Below are positions 7,769 to 16,371 of a stretch of DNA of 43,081 nucleotides, piece by piece. The notes below the pieces were generated by a model. It did not search any database, was not told the DNA's origin, and saw only the letters and a list, made by a program, of their open reading frames with translations. The position numbers were made by a program, and so were the translations under genes. Numbering within the stretch: position 1 is the first letter of the stretch; every line of letters begins with the position of its first letter. Source of the DNA: Bacillota bacterium. GTDB taxonomy: Bacteria > Bacillota > Clostridia > Acetivibrionales > DSM-1351. The DNA lies in contig JAEYTP010000051.1 of the NCBI GenBank assembly GCA_023433945.1, positions 1 to 43,081 of the forward strand, read 5' to 3'.

Positions 7769-9425
7769 TAGTGTAGTAATTGATGCACTCAAGAAGGCAG
7801 CGACAGCGGGAGAATTACCGGAAATAGAAATAAGCGAAATAAATATTGAAGTACCTAGAGAAAAAGGGCATGGCGACTTCTCAACCAACGTTGCAATGCA
7901 AGTGACAAAGCTTGCAAAGAAGGCACCACGTATGGTTGCAGAGACGATTATCAAAAATATCGATACTGCTAATACCTATATAGAGAGTATAGAATGTGCA
8001 GGCCCTGGTTTTATTAATTTTAAGCTTAGCAACCAATACTTATTTGATGCTCTCAAGATTATCAAGGAAGAAAAAGAGGACTACGGAAAGATTAATATTG
8101 GAAATGGCAAAAAGGTTATGGTTGAGTTTGTCAGTGCAAACCCTACAGGACCATTGCACATGGGAAATGCCAGGGGTGGGGCTTTAGGAGATTGCATTGC
8201 TAGTGTATTATCAGCAGCTGGCTATGATGTAACTCGTGAATTCCTTATAAATGATGCCGGAAACCAGATAGAAAAGTTCGGTATTTCGCTAGAGGCTAGA
8301 TATATTCAGATTATCAAGGGAGAGGGCGCTGTAGAGTTCCCTGAAGACGGTTATCATGGCGAGGACATTACTGAGCACATGAAGGACTTTGCTGCTATTC
8401 ATGGCGATAAGTATATCGATGTAGAATCAGACGAAAGAAGAAAAGTATTTGTAGACTTTGCACTTCCTCGAAACATAGATAGAATCAAGGAAGGTCTTGC
8501 TAGCTATGGAATAAATTTTGATGTTTGGTTCTCTGAACAGACCCTTCATAAGTCGGGTGAGATTGCTGATACTATTGAGTTGCTCAAGAAGAATAACTGC
8601 ACTGTTGAGAAGGACGGAGCGCTTTGGATTAAGGGAGAGGTTATAGGCTGTGAAAAGGATGAAGTGCTTGTTAGAAATAACGGTATCCCAACCTATTTTG
8701 CTGCGGATATAGCATACCACAGAAACAAATTTGAGACACGTGGCTATGATTGGGGAATTAACCTTTGGGGCGCTGACCACCACGGGCACGTTGCAAGAAT
8801 GAAGGGTGCAATGGCTGCGATAGGAATTAGCCCTGAAAAGCTAGATGTTGTACTATTCCAGTTGGTTCGTTTGTATAGAAATGGCGAAATTGCCAGAATG
8901 TCAAAGAGAACAGGAAAGTCAATTTCACTGATGGACTTGATAGAAGAGGTAGGAAGAGATGGCGTTCGCTTCTTCTTCAATACCAAGGCTTCGGGCAGTC
9001 ATTTGGACTTTGATCTTGATTTAGCTGTTAAGCAGTCAAATGAAAACCCTGTTTTCTATGTTCAATACGCTCATGCTAGAATATGCAGCATGCTAAAGCT
9101 TATTGAAAGTGAAGGAACACCGGTACCTGATGTGAATACAGTTGATTTGAGTTGTTTAACCACAGATGAAGAGACTGACCTCATCAGAAAGCTTTCTGAG
9201 TATCCAGATGAAATCAGAATTGCCGCAGAGACCTTAGAGCCAAGCAGATTGACAAGATATGTACAGGAAGTAGCGGCCGCTTTCCATTCCTTCTACAATG
9301 CATGCCATGTCAGGGGTGAAGAGGAAGCGATTATGAAAGCAAGACTTGTATTGGTTGATTGCACAAGAATTGTTATTAATAATGTGCTCACACTTCTAAG
9401 CATTAGCGCTCCTGAGAAGATGTAA
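7731..9425 (+). CDS. argS: Arginyl-tRNA synthetase
   Basis: Charges tRNA-Arg with arginine. The 564-residue product is a class I synthetase with an N-terminal Add1 domain (1-90), the HIGH-type motif HMGN at 143-146 inside ANPTGPLHMGNARGGALGD, and the KMSKS-type motif RMSKR at 389-393. A C-terminal DALR anticodon-binding domain carries the PVFYVQYAHARICS segment at its entrance. The ATG at 7731 lies inside the end of the YwiB-like gene, with a GAGAGGCAGG stretch as ribosome binding site, so translation is probably coupled. No own promoter is visible. Confidence 0.97.
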   Translation: MRNISADIRKQINSVVIDALKKAATAGELPEIEISEINIEVPREKGHGDFSTNVAMQVTKLAKKAPRMVAETIIKNIDTANTYIESIECAGPGFINFKLSNQYLFDALKIIKEEKEDYGKINIGNGKKVMVEFVSANPTGPLHMGNARGGALGDCIASVLSAAGYDVTREFLINDAGNQIEKFGISLEARYIQIIKGEGAVEFPEDGYHGEDITEHMKDFAAIHGDKYIDVESDERRKVFVDFALPRNIDRIKEGLASYGINFDVWFSEQTLHKSGEIADTIELLKKNNCTVEKDGALWIKGEVIGCEKDEVLVRNNGIPTYFAADIAYHRNKFETRGYDWGINLWGADHHGHVARMKGAMAAIGISPEKLDVVLFQLVRLYRNGEIARMSKRTGKSISLMDLIEEVGRDGVRFFFNTKASGSHLDFDLDLAVKQSNENPVFYVQYAHARICSMLKLIESEGTPVPDVNTVDLSCLTTDEETDLIRKLSEYPDEIRIAAETLEPSRLTRYVQEVAAAFHSFYNACHVRGEEEAIMKARLVLVDCTRIVINNVLTLLSISAPEKM

Positions 9426-9442
9426 TTATACTGCCAAGTGAT

Positions 9443-9641
9443 TGTATGGCGTAAGATGTTATGTGTATGGCGTAAGATGGTATGTGTATGGCGTAAGATG
9501 GTATGTGTATGCGTAAGATGGTATATGTATAGCATAGGATGTTATATGTATGGCATTAAAATAAGATGGTATATGTATAGCATGAGATGTGATGTTATTT
9601 GTATGACATGAGATGTTATATGTAGGGCGTAAGACGGTATA
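9443..9641 (+). repeat. Degenerate 21-nt tandem repeat after argS
   Basis: Nine head-to-tail units of about 21 nt start at 9443, 9464, 9485, 9506, 9526, 9547, 9574, 9600 and 9621, with a consensus TGTATGGCGTAAGATGGTAT. Units 1-3 are nearly identical; units 6 and 7 carry 5-6 nt insertions. The array begins 17 nt after the argS stop. The rest of the 463-nt gap to the next gene is plain AT-rich DNA plus one terminator. A short reverse-strand ORF here is only a by-product of the repeat. Confidence 0.9.
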
Positions 9642-9757
9642 TACACACTATAAATTTTTATATGTACAATAAATTCAAGAGTGCTTAATTTACTCAGGTT
9701 TAGCAGCATGATAGTGTGAACTGTAATATAACTTTAATAAAATAAATGCTTCAAATT

Positions 9758-9797
9758 GCCGATATACTATTAAGTCATAGTATGTCGGCTTTTGTTT
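9758..9797 (+). terminator. Intrinsic terminator
   Basis: A 13-bp stem with one G-U pair (GCCGATATACTAT at 9758-9770, ATAGTATGTCGGC at 9777-9789), loop TAAGTC and the tail TTTTGTTT. It lies about 330 nt after argS and 90 nt before the first SLH gene, so the argS transcript would include the tandem repeat. Confidence 0.85.
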
Positions 9798-9888
9798 ATT
9801 AAGGTAAATTTATTTTATATACTAAAACCCGAGATACTACTTGTCTTTTGATGTGCTAGAAACACTCAAGAATAAGGGGAATTATACA

Positions 9889-12800
9889 ATGAAACTATTC
9901 AATATTATTAAACGTTCAAAAACAAAAGTTATATCAATGTTACTTGTTGCAGCACTTCTTCCGCAAACATTGACCATTAATGCCGCTGTTACTAATGAAA
10001 CAGTAGACAAGACATTTTTAGGCTCACCTAATGGCACCGCAATAATTAATAATCTCAAATATAGAGACATCTCAAACTACACCTACAACCTTAAGGATGC
10101 CATATATCAAAATGGTGTACTTGACTTGTTAAAGGGTTTTGGGAGCACAAACTTCAACAAGAACGGCACTATTTCAAACCAAATGGCATTATACCTGTGT
10201 TATATGGCGGCTAACAGGGCTCAGGACATTCAAACTCAGGGGCAGGCGCTTAATAATGCCCGTGCTGTGAAAAAGACTGATTACCAGCAGGTGCTATATG
10301 ACGGAAGCCTACAACTTGCTGCAAATGAGGGACTCATTACCGCTCAGCAATTGGCGGACGCTATGAATGAAGACCAGACAAGTCTTGAAGCAGGATCCTT
10401 CAATAGAAGTGCCAATGTACAGAGACAACAATTTGCAACATGGTTGGCAAAGACCCTTCTATTATCACCAGCATACGAGCAGCAGGAAATCTATAATAAT
10501 TTTACTGATTGGAGGAGTGCCTTGCCGGAAAACATCCCATACATAGAGGCTATTCTTCAAAACAATATTATGAGCGGAGATGGCAATGGTAAATTCGGGC
10601 CTACCCAAGCAGTTACAAGGGAACAGGCAGTGACAGTGCTAAAAAATGCAGAAAATATTATTCTTCCTATCAGAAAAATGGAGAAACGCACTGCAACGGT
10701 AGAGGATATTACAATAACACAGGACAGTACCAAGGGATATAAATCAGATTATCTTAATATATTCGTGAGAAATTCAGATGGCTTACTTGACAAGATTGTG
10801 ACGGAGGCGCGCTACCAGCTGCCTACCAACAATACCAATGAGATGAACAAAACCGCCAAGGTGACTTATTCTACAAATATACCTGTATTCAGGAATGGAA
10901 CTATAGATAATGCATCTGCTCTCAAAAAAGGTGATAGAATTGAGTATATCGCTGGAGTTGAGGACAGCATTGTACGATATGTACGTGTTTTGTCAAACAC
11001 AGGAGAGATAAGCTATGTAGCGGCTAGAGTAAATAGCATCAATACAAATTCCAGAACTCTTAATGTCACACCAATGAAACAGACCATCAAGTATCCAACC
11101 GATGATGTTTCTGAGCCCGATTATCAGACTTACCCGAGCGGAGGACAAGTCTACAGAAATTATACTTACAGCAATGGTGTAGTTTATGCTGTTAGCAAGG
11201 CACCTCTGAATATCAGTGATATTAAGCCTCCTGAGAGTATTGTAATTCTTGGTATACGAAACAATATTATTGAGGAAGTTCAGCCAATAACTGTATTAAA
11301 ACAACGTCAGCAGGGCTTAGTGCCAGGAATCGTGGAGGAAAACAATCCATCCCTGGGTTACATAACACTTTATAATGGTGATGCAAATACAAATAACGCA
11401 CTAGAATTATCATCACTCAGAACCTTTAACTATGCTGACCCTAATGCAATCTCTGTAAATAAGAACTTTGAACCTGCAGACATTGATGACATTGAACCTG
11501 GAGACACGGTATTTATTAGGCTAGATAACAACGGGCAGGTGGAATCCATTAATTGTGTTACAAACTATTCTGTTAAATACGGAAAAGTAATATCCCAGAG
11601 AATAGGCTCAATAACTGTACAGCTAGAAAATGGACAGCAGCAGAGCTACAAAACAGATACAGCAAATATTATAAAAGATGGCAAGCTTGTTAAACTGTCG
11701 GCTCTCAAAGATGGGGACAGGGTTAAGCTTTTGATAAACGAGACACCAAACCTTATTAGTCTCAAGGAGATGACAATAGAAGGTGATGAAAGGCTTGCTT
11801 CAAACATATATAAGGGCAACTTTTTGAGGTTTGATAATATTTCAAATAAGATTGTTCTATCCGACCCATGGGTGCTGAGAAAAGGAGTTTGGGAGAAGGA
11901 ACAAATGGCCTTCTCTGAAATTGAAGCAGCAAGAGAGCTGAAGCTGTACTTTGACGGCAAGGAATTATCAAAGAAGGCAACGAGCTATATGAAGGATTCT
12001 CCGATTTATATCGGGGGACAAAAGGATTACGGAGATACCGAGCTAGCAGTTATCGCGTCATTTGTGGCTCCAGAAGATAAGGAAGTTACCTATGATGAAG
12101 CAGTTTATTCATCAAGTCCAACTGCGGGTAAATTTACACTTGATAAGTCTCTTGCCCAGATTGTATATAATGCAGGCTCTATAATAATAAAGAACGGAAG
12201 ATATGTCGGAGGCAACAGTATAGCTGCCAATGATAGTGCATATGTCGTTGCAAACAGGGATTCTTCTTCGGGAGCGCTAAATGCTAGTGTTGTTTCTGTT
12301 GAACAACGTGCAGGAATACTTCCAGTACAGTTGATAAGAGGAAGAATCAGCGATATTGACCCATACAAGACTGTAACGCTTATGTCCTTCTCAACCTTTA
12401 ACGGATTGGAGTGGACATTCTCAAATACACCAAAGACACTGACATTGACTTCTGATACTAGAATTATTGACACTGATGGAATTATTGGACAGGGAAGCTT
12501 TATTGATTATGGGGATACAACATATATGGACAGAACCATCTACATACTTTGTGATGGTACAAATGCGGTACAGATAAGCACTGCACCATTTGGTAACTTT
12601 ACGGTATCGGGTGAAGTTCTTGACTTAACGGGTGCTGCATATGCAGATGATGGCACAATGACTCAAGAGCCAAGTGCAATTTCCCTGAGGAATTGTAAGT
12701 ATTACGATGTAGCTTCACATATGTGGACATCCATTAAGGACAGCAACATTAGTTTAATCAGTAACACACTGGTTATAAAGAATAATCAAATAATCAAACC

Positions 12801-12891
12801 TTCACAAATCAACAAGAAGGACAAGCTTGTAATACTTAAGAAGGACAATCAGCCAACGGGTGAGGGATATATTGTAATTGTAACGCAGTAG
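9889..12891 (+). CDS. Large secreted SLH-domain surface protein
   Basis: A 1000-residue protein with a signal peptide (basic K-rich start, then VISMLLVAALLPQTL and an A-A cleavage region near 31-33). Three degenerate S-layer homology repeats lie at about 58-110, 140-195 and 205-257; the third is clearest (FTDWRSALPENIPYIEAI, then GDGNGKFGPTQAVTREQAV). SLH repeats bind secondary cell-wall polymers, so the protein should sit in the S-layer or wall. The remaining 700 residues are beta-rich, with repeated LKDGDRV-like and IEPGDTV-like turns that suggest tandem small barrels, and no enzyme motif. An earlier TTG start at 9841 is possible, but the AAGGGGA before the ATG at 9889 and the signal peptide favour this start. 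Confidence 0.85.
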   Translation: MKLFNIIKRSKTKVISMLLVAALLPQTLTINAAVTNETVDKTFLGSPNGTAIINNLKYRDISNYTYNLKDAIYQNGVLDLLKGFGSTNFNKNGTISNQMALYLCYMAANRAQDIQTQGQALNNARAVKKTDYQQVLYDGSLQLAANEGLITAQQLADAMNEDQTSLEAGSFNRSANVQRQQFATWLAKTLLLSPAYEQQEIYNNFTDWRSALPENIPYIEAILQNNIMSGDGNGKFGPTQAVTREQAVTVLKNAENIILPIRKMEKRTATVEDITITQDSTKGYKSDYLNIFVRNSDGLLDKIVTEARYQLPTNNTNEMNKTAKVTYSTNIPVFRNGTIDNASALKKGDRIEYIAGVEDSIVRYVRVLSNTGEISYVAARVNSINTNSRTLNVTPMKQTIKYPTDDVSEPDYQTYPSGGQVYRNYTYSNGVVYAVSKAPLNISDIKPPESIVILGIRNNIIEEVQPITVLKQRQQGLVPGIVEENNPSLGYITLYNGDANTNNALELSSLRTFNYADPNAISVNKNFEPADIDDIEPGDTVFIRLDNNGQVESINCVTNYSVKYGKVISQRIGSITVQLENGQQQSYKTDTANIIKDGKLVKLSALKDGDRVKLLINETPNLISLKEMTIEGDERLASNIYKGNFLRFDNISNKIVLSDPWVLRKGVWEKEQMAFSEIEAARELKLYFDGKELSKKATSYMKDSPIYIGGQKDYGDTELAVIASFVAPEDKEVTYDEAVYSSSPTAGKFTLDKSLAQIVYNAGSIIIKNGRYVGGNSIAANDSAYVVANRDSSSGALNASVVSVEQRAGILPVQLIRGRISDIDPYKTVTLMSFSTFNGLEWTFSNTPKTLTLTSDTRIIDTDGIIGQGSFIDYGDTTYMDRTIYILCDGTNAVQISTAPFGNFTVSGEVLDLTGAAYADDGTMTQEPSAISLRNCKYYDVASHMWTSIKDSNISLISNTLVIKNNQIIKPSQINKKDKLVILKKDNQPTGEGYIVIVTQ

Positions 12892-12925
12892 AAATTAATC
12901 TATAATTATCTTTGGGGGAAGTAAA

Positions 12926-14482
12926 ATGTCAAGATCAAGAAAGTTACGCAGGGTAACCAGTTTCATACTGGCAATGGTAATAATGCTATCAGTACCTGCA
13001 ACTTGTTTTGCTAGAATTGGTGATAGCGGCTATGAGGGTGGAATATCCTCTGGAGAAGCACCAAATAAAAAATCATTTACATATCAGGAGCCATGCTTTT
13101 TAACAGGAGTACCGGTTATAATCAACGGTACAGTAATTGTTACAAAGGCTATGAAGACTGATACAAAGACAAATAGCCAGATTGTTACTACTACCTACAA
13201 ATATTCTTCTCCTGCTACAAGTACTGCCAAGCTGAAACGTGACCTTACTTATGTCACTACAGTAAAGGTAGATGAAACAGGACAAAAAACAGAAAGCACT
13301 CAGCTGACAAAAGCAAATGAAACAATAACTATTAATGGTGTTAATTATACAATAAGCAGTGTTGATAACTATGAATTTTCAAAATCCATTTTAAATGATA
13401 TCAGGCCCGCTATAAACTACTACTCCGGCACACTCTGGAGCAGAAAGACCTATACCGTAAGCGCAGGTACAGGCGTGAGGTCACAAGATACAATTGTTGT
13501 TGAATCAACAGGAAACTATTATGGATATGAACAGTACTGGAGCAATTCAGAGGTACAGTTGATAAATCAAAGTATCACCTACAACAAGCCAGGTAAGCAG
13601 CCTGAACAAAGAGGTGATGTGACGCTAGGAATTTCAGCTACTACTACAAAACAGCTTAGGTACTATGAAAATAAGCCTACTCAAATAAGCTTTGATGGTG
13701 GTTATACACAGTTTCAATACAATGAAAACATTCTACAGTATACCGCCAACCTTGTGGAGTTGGACAAGAATAAGGAACCTACAAGCAAGACCGTTAAGTA
13801 TAAAAACAGCCTGAAGATGGAGAGCTTCCCTCAACAAACAAAGCTATTATCACCGCCTCTCAACAAGATTAAGGGACACCCACTGCAGGAGGAAATGAGT
13901 ATAATGTTTGGGTTGGGGGCATACAAGGAGCCACCAGCATTTGTACCACAGGAATATATAAACAGGGCTGAGTTTGTAGATGCTTTTGTAAAAATTGCAA
14001 AAGAAGTACCAATTGATCCGGCACTTGCTCCAAAAACTACAAGCAGTTCAAAAGCAAAGAAAACAACCGTTACATCGCCGTTTATAGACGTTTCTACCAA
14101 CCACGAAATGTTCGAAAGTATCAATGAAGCGGCTAAAAGGGGGTTTGTAGTCGGAAGCGGCAAGAATACATTTAGACCGGACGCTAAAATAACAGTTGCA
14201 GAAGCCGTTACAGTACTTATTAATTCAATCGGTCTGCAGGACATTGCCCCAAATCCTACAGCAATAACAAGCTTTAGAGATGATGCTTCTATACCGCAAT
14301 ATGCACGTGCCGCATTTTATGTGGCTGATAAGCTCAACTTGATTGAAGGTGACAAAAAGGGTAATATTAATCCAGGTGCTTATATAACAAAGGCTGAAGC
14401 AGCTAAATTATTTAAAGCATATATAGACTATATGGCAGAGAGCATTAGGACGGAATACATGCAAAAGATTATTAGCTATTAA
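12926..14482 (+). CDS. Secreted protein with C-terminal SLH domains
   Basis: A 518-residue exported protein. Residues 1-29 form a signal peptide (SRSRKLRR, then a hydrophobic core ending PATCFA). The middle is threonine- and tyrosine-rich and beta-like with no known motif. The C-terminus holds SLH repeats at about 318-355 (degenerate), 386-436 (FIDVSTNHEMFESINEAAKR, then GSGKNTFRPDAKITVAEAV) and 447-505. A GGGGGAAG ribosome binding site precedes the ATG. It follows the larger SLH gene by 34 nt and is probably co-transcribed, so the two may be partners in the same surface layer; here the SLH anchor is at the opposite end. Confidence 0.85.
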   Translation: MSRSRKLRRVTSFILAMVIMLSVPATCFARIGDSGYEGGISSGEAPNKKSFTYQEPCFLTGVPVIINGTVIVTKAMKTDTKTNSQIVTTTYKYSSPATSTAKLKRDLTYVTTVKVDETGQKTESTQLTKANETITINGVNYTISSVDNYEFSKSILNDIRPAINYYSGTLWSRKTYTVSAGTGVRSQDTIVVESTGNYYGYEQYWSNSEVQLINQSITYNKPGKQPEQRGDVTLGISATTTKQLRYYENKPTQISFDGGYTQFQYNENILQYTANLVELDKNKEPTSKTVKYKNSLKMESFPQQTKLLSPPLNKIKGHPLQEEMSIMFGLGAYKEPPAFVPQEYINRAEFVDAFVKIAKEVPIDPALAPKTTSSSKAKKTTVTSPFIDVSTNHEMFESINEAAKRGFVVGSGKNTFRPDAKITVAEAVTVLINSIGLQDIAPNPTAITSFRDDASIPQYARAAFYVADKLNLIEGDKKGNINPGAYITKAEAAKLFKAYIDYMAESIRTEYMQKIISY

Positions 14483-14500
14483 TAACATAATCAATAATAA

Positions 14501-14549
14501 TATCGGCTGGGGGCTTTGCTTATAGCATAGCGTCCAGCCGATAATTTTA
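14501..14549 (+). terminator. Terminator of the SLH gene pair
   Basis: A 10-bp perfect stem (TATCGGCTGG at 14501-14510, CCAGCCGATA at 14534-14543) with a partly self-complementary loop, followed by ATTTTAAAG. It begins 18 nt after the stop codon. Confidence 0.7.
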
Positions 14550-14684
14550 AAGAAAACATATAATTTATTATAAACTAAATGAGAAAACATTTATTTGTTT
14601 GACAACTATTAAAGAAAATATTGTTAAAAGAAAACTTATAAAGTAAATATAGAAAAATACATCTAAAGTAGAAAGGATATAATA

Positions 14685-16247
14685 ATGAGAACACTTAGGA
14701 AAAGGCTATTAAGTCTAGTATTAATTGTTTCAGTATTTCTTACAATCTCGGGCCAAGCGTTTGCAGCAGATGCTACCATGATGGGAGAAGCATTTGCACC
14801 AGATACCACAATGTCGGCTCAGGTATATGTAGTAAATACCACAAATTCAGCAATATCTAGCTCTACAAGTTCCAATTACACCTCTACAATTGGAGATTAC
14901 TTACAAGGAGTTATTAATATTATCAAGCAAAAGTACAATGGAGAAGTCACTGACCAGAAGCTTATACAAGCCGCTATAAAGGGTATGACAGAAGCTTTGG
15001 ATCCATATAGTACATATTTTACACAAGAGGAGTTTGACGCATATTACAATACATTTCAAGGGTCTGTGGAGGGTATTGGTGTACAGGTAATTCAAGATGG
15101 TGATTATGTAAAAATTATAAAAGCGTTTCCCAGTTCATCAGCAATGCAGGCAGGTATTTTACCAGGTGACAAAATTTTTGAAGTTGATGGTATAAATGTG
15201 GTGGGGAAGCAACTGGAGGATGTAGTTTCAAAGGTAAAGGGTAAACCTGGAACAAAGGTGAAGCTAGGGATTTTGAGATCAGAAACAAAAAAGTATTTTG
15301 AGATTGTTAGAGCCAAAGTCTCAGTACCATCAGTATCTAGCGATATAAGAGGTGACATCGGATATATCAAAATAGACAGCTTTACTGAAACAACTGCAAC
15401 AGGTGTAAACCAAGCACTAAGTGCATTTGATAAAAAGAAAATTACAAAGGTAGTGCTTGATTTGAGAGACAATGGTGGAGGGCTTGTGGATGCAGCTGTA
15501 TCAGTAGCCCAAAACTTTGTACCAAAGGGTGTTGTTACTACTCTAAAATTTAAGGATCCTACTCAACAGGACACAACATATACCTCTAGCCTGGAAAAGT
15601 TAAAGTATAAAGTGGCGGTACTGGCAAATCAAAACAGTGCAAGTGCTACCGAAATACTGACCGGAGCCATAAAGGACACAAAAGCGGGAGTAGTAATTGG
15701 GACTAAGACTTTTGGTAAATCAAAGGTTCAGACATTTACTCCTATTATTACAGATGAAGCCTTTAACAAATATAATACCAATGGAAATCTGGCTTTGGAT
15801 CCATATATAAATGGACACATCAAAAGTATCGGCGGTTGGATAAAGCTTACTACAGGAATGTACTATACTCCAAATGGAGAATCTATTGATTTAAAGGGAA
15901 TTGAACCAAACATAAAAGTAGATAATTACAAGGTAGAAAGCATAGACGTAAACAGCATAGAACAGTTGACAGCGGCAAAACCACTTGCGCTAAATGCTGA
16001 AAGTATAGATGTATTGAATGCAGAGGCTATTTTAAAATTGCTAAACTATAGCGTTGATACTCCTGATGTAAAGCTTGATAAAAAAACTCAAGATGCTTTA
16101 AAAAAGTTCCAAAAAGATGTTAAGATTAATGTAACAGGTAAACTTGATATTACCTCACAGCAATTGCTAAATAACAAACTCAATGCGTTGAAATTAAAAA
16201 TTGATACACAGTATGCGAGAGCTGTTCAAGAATTAAATAAGAAATAA
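14685..16247 (+). CDS. Secreted S41 carboxyl-terminal processing protease
   Basis: A 520-residue CtpA/CtpB-type serine protease. A signal peptide covers residues 1-27. A helical cap region is followed by a PDZ domain (about 128-200, with AMQAGILPGDKIFEVDG) and the S41 catalytic domain. The catalytic dyad is placed at Ser320 (within NSASATEI) and Lys345 (within TFGKSKVQ), 25 residues apart as in the family. A C-terminal peptidoglycan-binding-like segment (about 430-500, KTQDALKKFQKDV) completes it. Homologues trim secreted or membrane proteins; in spore formers CtpB cuts SpoIVFA. Between the signal peptide and the cap is a Ser/Thr-rich linker. A TTGACA at 14599-14604 lies upstream but lacks a good -10. 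It follows the SLH genes after a terminator. Confidence 0.92.
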   Translation: MRTLRKRLLSLVLIVSVFLTISGQAFAADATMMGEAFAPDTTMSAQVYVVNTTNSAISSSTSSNYTSTIGDYLQGVINIIKQKYNGEVTDQKLIQAAIKGMTEALDPYSTYFTQEEFDAYYNTFQGSVEGIGVQVIQDGDYVKIIKAFPSSSAMQAGILPGDKIFEVDGINVVGKQLEDVVSKVKGKPGTKVKLGILRSETKKYFEIVRAKVSVPSVSSDIRGDIGYIKIDSFTETTATGVNQALSAFDKKKITKVVLDLRDNGGGLVDAAVSVAQNFVPKGVVTTLKFKDPTQQDTTYTSSLEKLKYKVAVLANQNSASATEILTGAIKDTKAGVVIGTKTFGKSKVQTFTPIITDEAFNKYNTNGNLALDPYINGHIKSIGGWIKLTTGMYYTPNGESIDLKGIEPNIKVDNYKVESIDVNSIEQLTAAKPLALNAESIDVLNAEAILKLLNYSVDTPDVKLDKKTQDALKKFQKDVKINVTGKLDITSQQLLNNKLNALKLKIDTQYARAVQELNKK

Positions 16248-16260
16248 TCAAAAGAATATA

Positions 16261-16289
16261 TTGACCTTTTTTTTGTCAAAATATAAAAT
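16261..16289 (+). promoter_or_regulatory. Predicted promoter of pyrG
   Basis: TTGACC (16261-16266), a 17-nt spacer and TAAAAT (16284-16289), about 80 nt before the pyrG ATG. The 17-nt spacer contains a run of eight Ts. Confidence 0.5.
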
Positions 16290-16371
16290 ATTAAAAGTGT
16301 ATTACGGAAAAGAGACGTTTCTATATCGAGAATAAGTTTTCTCGTCAAATATTTTAGGAGGAAAAGAAGTC

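Noticed and set aside
9293..9535. Reverse-strand ORF rich in HTHTILR repeats
   Set aside because: It is produced by the 21-nt tandem repeat and the argS 3' end; no ribosome binding site.
14599..14627. Promoter before the S41 protease gene
   Set aside because: TTGACA is perfect but the hexamer at 17 nt (TGTTAA) is a poor -10; noted in the gene entry only.
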